A DNA stretch of 9,923 bases from an uncultured Arenimonas sp. (lineage in GTDB: Bacteria > Pseudomonadota > Gammaproteobacteria > Xanthomonadales > Xanthomonadaceae), in assembly GCA_946885815.1 (NCBI GenBank), contig CAMPHE010000044.1, positions 1 through 9,923 of the forward strand, read 5' to 3'. Under the pieces are notes generated by a model. It was not told the origin of the DNA and searched no databases. It saw nothing but the letters and a program-made list of their open reading frames with translations. The translations under genes were made by a program, and so were the position numbers. This document shows positions 7,797 to 9,923 of the stretch, piece after piece (within the stretch, counting starts at the first letter, position 1; each line of letters opens with the position of its first letter).

Positions 7797-7849
7797 TGGG
7801 AGGGCCTTCAGGCCCGGCGGTGTCGGGATCGGGCCTGTAGGCCCTCCCA
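7797..7849. terminator. Bidirectional GC-rich inverted repeat between convergent bamD and nadE
   Basis: The 20-base arms 7797-7816 and 7830-7849 are inverted copies with a single mismatch, around a 13-base loop. The left arm begins TGGGAGGGCC and ends CAGGCCCG; the right arm mirrors it. It starts four bases after the bamD stop and ends four bases before the nadE stop, so it can form a hairpin at the end of both messages. No T-run is present, so Rho-independent termination is not certain; it may act as a 3' stabiliser or be a dispersed REP-like palindrome that landed in the gap. The structure is certain, the role is inferred. Confidence 0.7.
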
Positions 7850-7853
7850 CCGG

Positions 7854-9494
7854 TCAGTCGCGCCAGCCGCTCGTGATCGGGTACCGGCGCTCGCGGCCGA
7901 AGGCGCGCCGCGACAGCTTCGGCCCGGGCGCCGACTGCCGGCGTTTCCATTCGGCCACGTTGACCAGCCGCACCGTCTTCTCCACCACCGCCCGCGGATA
8001 GCCGGCGGCGACGATCTCGCCGGTCGACATTTCCTGGTCGACGTAGCGCGACAGGATCGCATCGAGCACGTCGTACGGCGGCAGCGAATCCTGGTCGGTC
8101 TGGTTTTCGCGCAGTTCCGCCGACGGCGGACGGTCGATGACGGCCTGCGGGATCACCTCGCCGTCGCCCTGCGCGTTGCGCCAGCGGCACAGCGCGAACA
8201 CCTCGGTCTTGTACAGGTCCTTCAGCGGCGCGAAGCCGCCGCACATGTCGCCGTAGATCGTCGCGTAGCCGACCGCGTATTCGCTCTTGTTGCCGGTGGT
8301 GAGCACGAGCCCGCCGAACTTGTTGCCCAGCGCCATCAGTACCGCGCCGCGCGCGCGCGACTGCAGGTTCTCCTCGGCGACGCCGGCCGGCAGGCCGTCG
8401 AACAGCGGCCCGAGCGCGGTCATGTAGCCCGTGAACGGCGCCTCGATCGGCACGGTTTCCAGCCGCACGCCGAGCTTGCGCGCCTGCACGTCGGCGAGGT
8501 CGTTGCTCAGGCCGGAGGTGTAGCGCGACGGCATCCGCACGCCGATGACGCCCGCCGGGCCGAGCGCCTCCACCGCCAGCGCCAGCACCAGCGCCGAATC
8601 GATCCCGCCCGACAGCCCCAGCCATGCGCGCTGGAACCCGTTCTTCGCACAGTAGTCGCGCAGGCCGCGCACGATCGCGCGCCACGCCAGCGACTCGTGG
8701 CTCTCGTCGTTTTCCGCCGGCCAGTGCACCCGGGTGAACGCGCGGCGCACCGGGTCGAAATCGGCGACGAGCCAGTGATCCTCGAACGCGCGCGCCGCGG
8801 GATGCACGCCGCCGTCGGCGTCGGCGAGCACGCTGCAGCCGTCGAAAACGACGTCGTCCTGCCCGCCGACGACATTGAGGTACGCCACCGCCACGCCTGA
8901 TTCCTGCACCCGCTGCGCGAGCAGCGCGTCGCGCTGCGCGGTCTTGTCGCGCTCGAACGGCGAGGCGTTCGGCACGACGACCAGCTGTGCGCCGGCGGCC
9001 GCGGTGCCGGCCAGCGGCTCGGCGAACCACAGGTCTTCGCAGATCACGAGGCCGACGGTGGTGCCCTTGACGTCGAACGTGCAGTCGCCGCCATCCGGGT
9101 CCACGGCGAAATAACGCCGCTCGTCGAATACCGCGTAGTTGGGCAGTTCGCGCTTGCGGTAGGTGGCGATGACCTCGCCGTCGCGCAGCGCGCTCGCCGA
9201 GTTGTAGACCACCGGCCCGGCCGATTCGGGCCAGCCGACGACGGCGGTGACGCCCCCGGTGCAGGCGGCGGCGATCGCCTCGATCGCCTCCTGGCATCCG
9301 GCGAGGAACGCCGGACGCATCAGCAGGTCTTCGGGCGGGTAGCCGGAGACGGCGAGTTCGGGAAACAGAACGAGGTCGGCGCCGTATTCGTCGCGCGCCT
9401 GCGCGATCTGCGCGGCGATGCGCGTGGCGTTTTCCCGGACCGCGCCGACGGGGTAGTCGAATTGAGCGAGGGCGATGCGGAGGGACGCGGTCAT
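7854..9494 (-). CDS. nadE: Glutamine-dependent NAD(+) synthetase
   Basis: A 546-residue, two-domain enzyme catalysing the last step of NAD synthesis: nicotinic acid adenine dinucleotide + ATP + glutamine to NAD. The N-terminal nitrilase-type amidase (about 1-265) frees ammonia from glutamine. Its triad is Glu46 (LFPELAVSG), Lys114 (RKRELPNY) and Cys152 (LVICEDLWF). The C-terminal ATP-pyrophosphatase domain has the loop LSGGIDSAL with Ser295-Ser300, then TTGNKSEYAVGYATIYGDMCGGFAPLKDLYKT (399-430), and the end motif PPYDVLDAILSRYVD (472-486). Both domains are complete, so ammonia channelling is expected. The ATG at 9494 fits the family start (MTASLRIALAQFDYPVG); an in-frame ATG 22 codons upstream adds a low-complexity leader and is disfavoured, though no strong ribosome site precedes either. 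It converges with bamD and follows sucD on the same strand after a terminator. Confidence 0.96.
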   Translation of the reverse strand: MTASLRIALAQFDYPVGAVRENATRIAAQIAQARDEYGADLVLFPELAVSGYPPEDLLMRPAFLAGCQEAIEAIAAACTGGVTAVVGWPESAGPVVYNSASALRDGEVIATYRKRELPNYAVFDERRYFAVDPDGGDCTFDVKGTTVGLVICEDLWFAEPLAGTAAAGAQLVVVPNASPFERDKTAQRDALLAQRVQESGVAVAYLNVVGGQDDVVFDGCSVLADADGGVHPAARAFEDHWLVADFDPVRRAFTRVHWPAENDESHESLAWRAIVRGLRDYCAKNGFQRAWLGLSGGIDSALVLALAVEALGPAGVIGVRMPSRYTSGLSNDLADVQARKLGVRLETVPIEAPFTGYMTALGPLFDGLPAGVAEENLQSRARGAVLMALGNKFGGLVLTTGNKSEYAVGYATIYGDMCGGFAPLKDLYKTEVFALCRWRNAQGDGEVIPQAVIDRPPSAELRENQTDQDSLPPYDVLDAILSRYVDQEMSTGEIVAAGYPRAVVEKTVRLVNVAEWKRRQSAPGPKLSRRAFGRERRYPITSGWRD

Positions 9495-9521
9495 CAGGGC
9501 AGCCGCTGGCGACGGGCGCCC

Positions 9522-9527
9522 ATCGTA
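9522..9527 (-). promoter_or_regulatory. Possible -10 element of nadE
   Basis: TACGAT on the minus strand (9527-9522) matches TATAAT at four of six positions and lies 28 bases before the nadE start, just after the sucD terminator. A separate promoter is expected here because the terminator should end the upstream transcript. No convincing -35 partner was seen, so this is tentative. Confidence 0.28.
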
Positions 9528-9573
9528 ACGGATGGCCCCGTGCACGGCGGGCGATTCCATACCCCCTGAAACA

Positions 9574-9599
9574 GGAGGGCCGCGAAAAGGCGGCCCTCC
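9574..9599 (-). terminator. Stem-loop terminator after sucD
   Basis: GGAGGGCCGC (9574-9583) and GCGGCCCTCC (9590-9599) form a perfect 10-bp stem with the loop GAAAAG, 21 bases past the sucD stop. On the minus strand the stem is followed by TGTTTC, a weak U-tract. This fits the end of a sucCD transcript and separates it from nadE. Confidence 0.8.
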
Positions 9600-9620
9600 G
9601 TGAACGAATACGGCGCCGGC

Positions 9621-9923
9621 TTACTTCGCCAGCCGCGCCGCGATCGCCGCGCCCAGATCCCCCGGCGACTTCACCGTCGTGACGCCGGCTTTCTCCAGCG
9701 CCTCGAACTTGCCGGCGGCGGTGCCCTTGCCGCCCGACGCGATCGCACCGGCGTGGCCCATGCGCTTGCCGGCCGGCGCCGACGCGCCGGCGATGAAACC
9801 GACGACCGGCTTGGTCACGTACTGGCTGATGAACTCGGCCGCTTCCTCTTCGGCGCTGCCGCCGATCTCGCCGACGAGGATGATGCCCTCGGTCTGCGGA
9901 TCGTCCTGGAACAGCTTCAGCGC
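9621..9923 (-). CDS. sucD: Succinyl-CoA synthetase alpha subunit, C-terminal part (runs off window end)
   Basis: Alpha subunit of the TCA-cycle enzyme that interconverts succinyl-CoA and succinate with synthesis of ATP or GTP. Only the last 100 codons are present. They begin [31 protein letters not shown], the usual CoA-ligase segment, and continue through [23 protein letters not shown] to the end ARLAK. The phospho-accepting active-site His, which is His246 in E. coli, is the His of GHAGAI, encoded at 9755-9753. The reading frame is open to the window edge, so a GTG at 9818 is an internal Val codon, not a start. sucC is expected upstream beyond the window. A strong stem-loop follows the stop. 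Confidence 0.97.
   Translation of the reverse strand, partial: ALKLFQDDPQTEGIILVGEIGGSAEEEAAEFISQYVTKPVVGFIAGASAPAGKRMGHAGAIASGGKGTAAGKFEALEKAGVTTVKSPGDLGAAIAARLAK

Noticed and set aside
5375..7840. Very long plus- and minus-strand open frames spanning pgeF, rluD and bamD (5375-7840 and 5667-7850)
   Set aside because: They cross several well-identified genes on both strands and read as biased low-complexity protein, so they are shadows.
7786..9297. 503-codon minus-strand open frame in another phase of nadE
   Set aside because: It is Arg/Gly/Ala-rich and lies wholly over the complete NAD synthetase frame, which holds all catalytic motifs without interruption.
9621..9818. Apparent 65-residue gene with a GTG start
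   Set aside because: The frame stays open to the window end and the upstream residues are standard SucD sequence, so this is the tail of sucD.

Overview
This GC-rich window is a piece of gammaproteobacterial core genome, most likely from the Xanthomonadaceae/Lysobacteraceae (Lysobacter/Luteimonas type). The family call is an inference. It rests on the very high GC, the order bamD | rluD-pgeF ... clpB known from gammaproteobacteria, and a two-domain glutamine-dependent NAD synthetase lying beside the succinyl-CoA synthetase genes. Nine protein-coding genes are supported, two of them cut by the window edges. I see no RNA genes, insertion sequences, CRISPR arrays or phage genes, and no gene-free stretch longer than about 180 bases.

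Layout from left to right. (1) 1-1218, minus: N-terminal 406 codons of the disaggregase ClpB, preceded by a close match to a sigma-32 heat-shock promoter at 1264-1292. (2) 1399-1773, plus: a small DUF1801 protein, divergent from clpB. (3) 4908-1789, minus: an exported family-97 glycoside hydrolase followed 63 bases later by an exported tetratricopeptide-repeat (TPR) protein. This is a probable two-gene unit with a perfect 12-base palindrome upstream. (4) 4999-5060: an unusual composite palindrome built of degenerate decamers that overlaps the end of pgeF. (5) 6835-5041, minus: rluD and pgeF, separated by one base. (6) 6948-7793, plus: the outer-membrane assembly lipoprotein gene bamD, divergent from rluD across a short shared promoter region. 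(7) 7797-7849: a near-perfect GC-rich inverted repeat filling the gap between convergent bamD and nadE. (8) 9494-7854, minus: nadE. (9) 9621-9923, minus: the C-terminal 100 codons of sucD, followed by a perfect stem-loop terminator.

Most genes are housekeeping: protein disaggregation (ClpB), ribosome maturation (RluD), peptidoglycan precursor fidelity (PgeF), outer-membrane biogenesis (BamD), NAD synthesis (NadE) and the TCA cycle (SucD). The accessory part is the DUF1801/TPR/GH97 block, which sits between pgeF and clpB, genes that are neighbours in E. coli. The points worth a second look are that insertion, the palindromic element at its edge, the GH97 enzyme's predicted inverting mechanism, a changed motif next to a PgeF zinc ligand, and several regulatory sites. 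I did not find a convincing new defence or mobile system.
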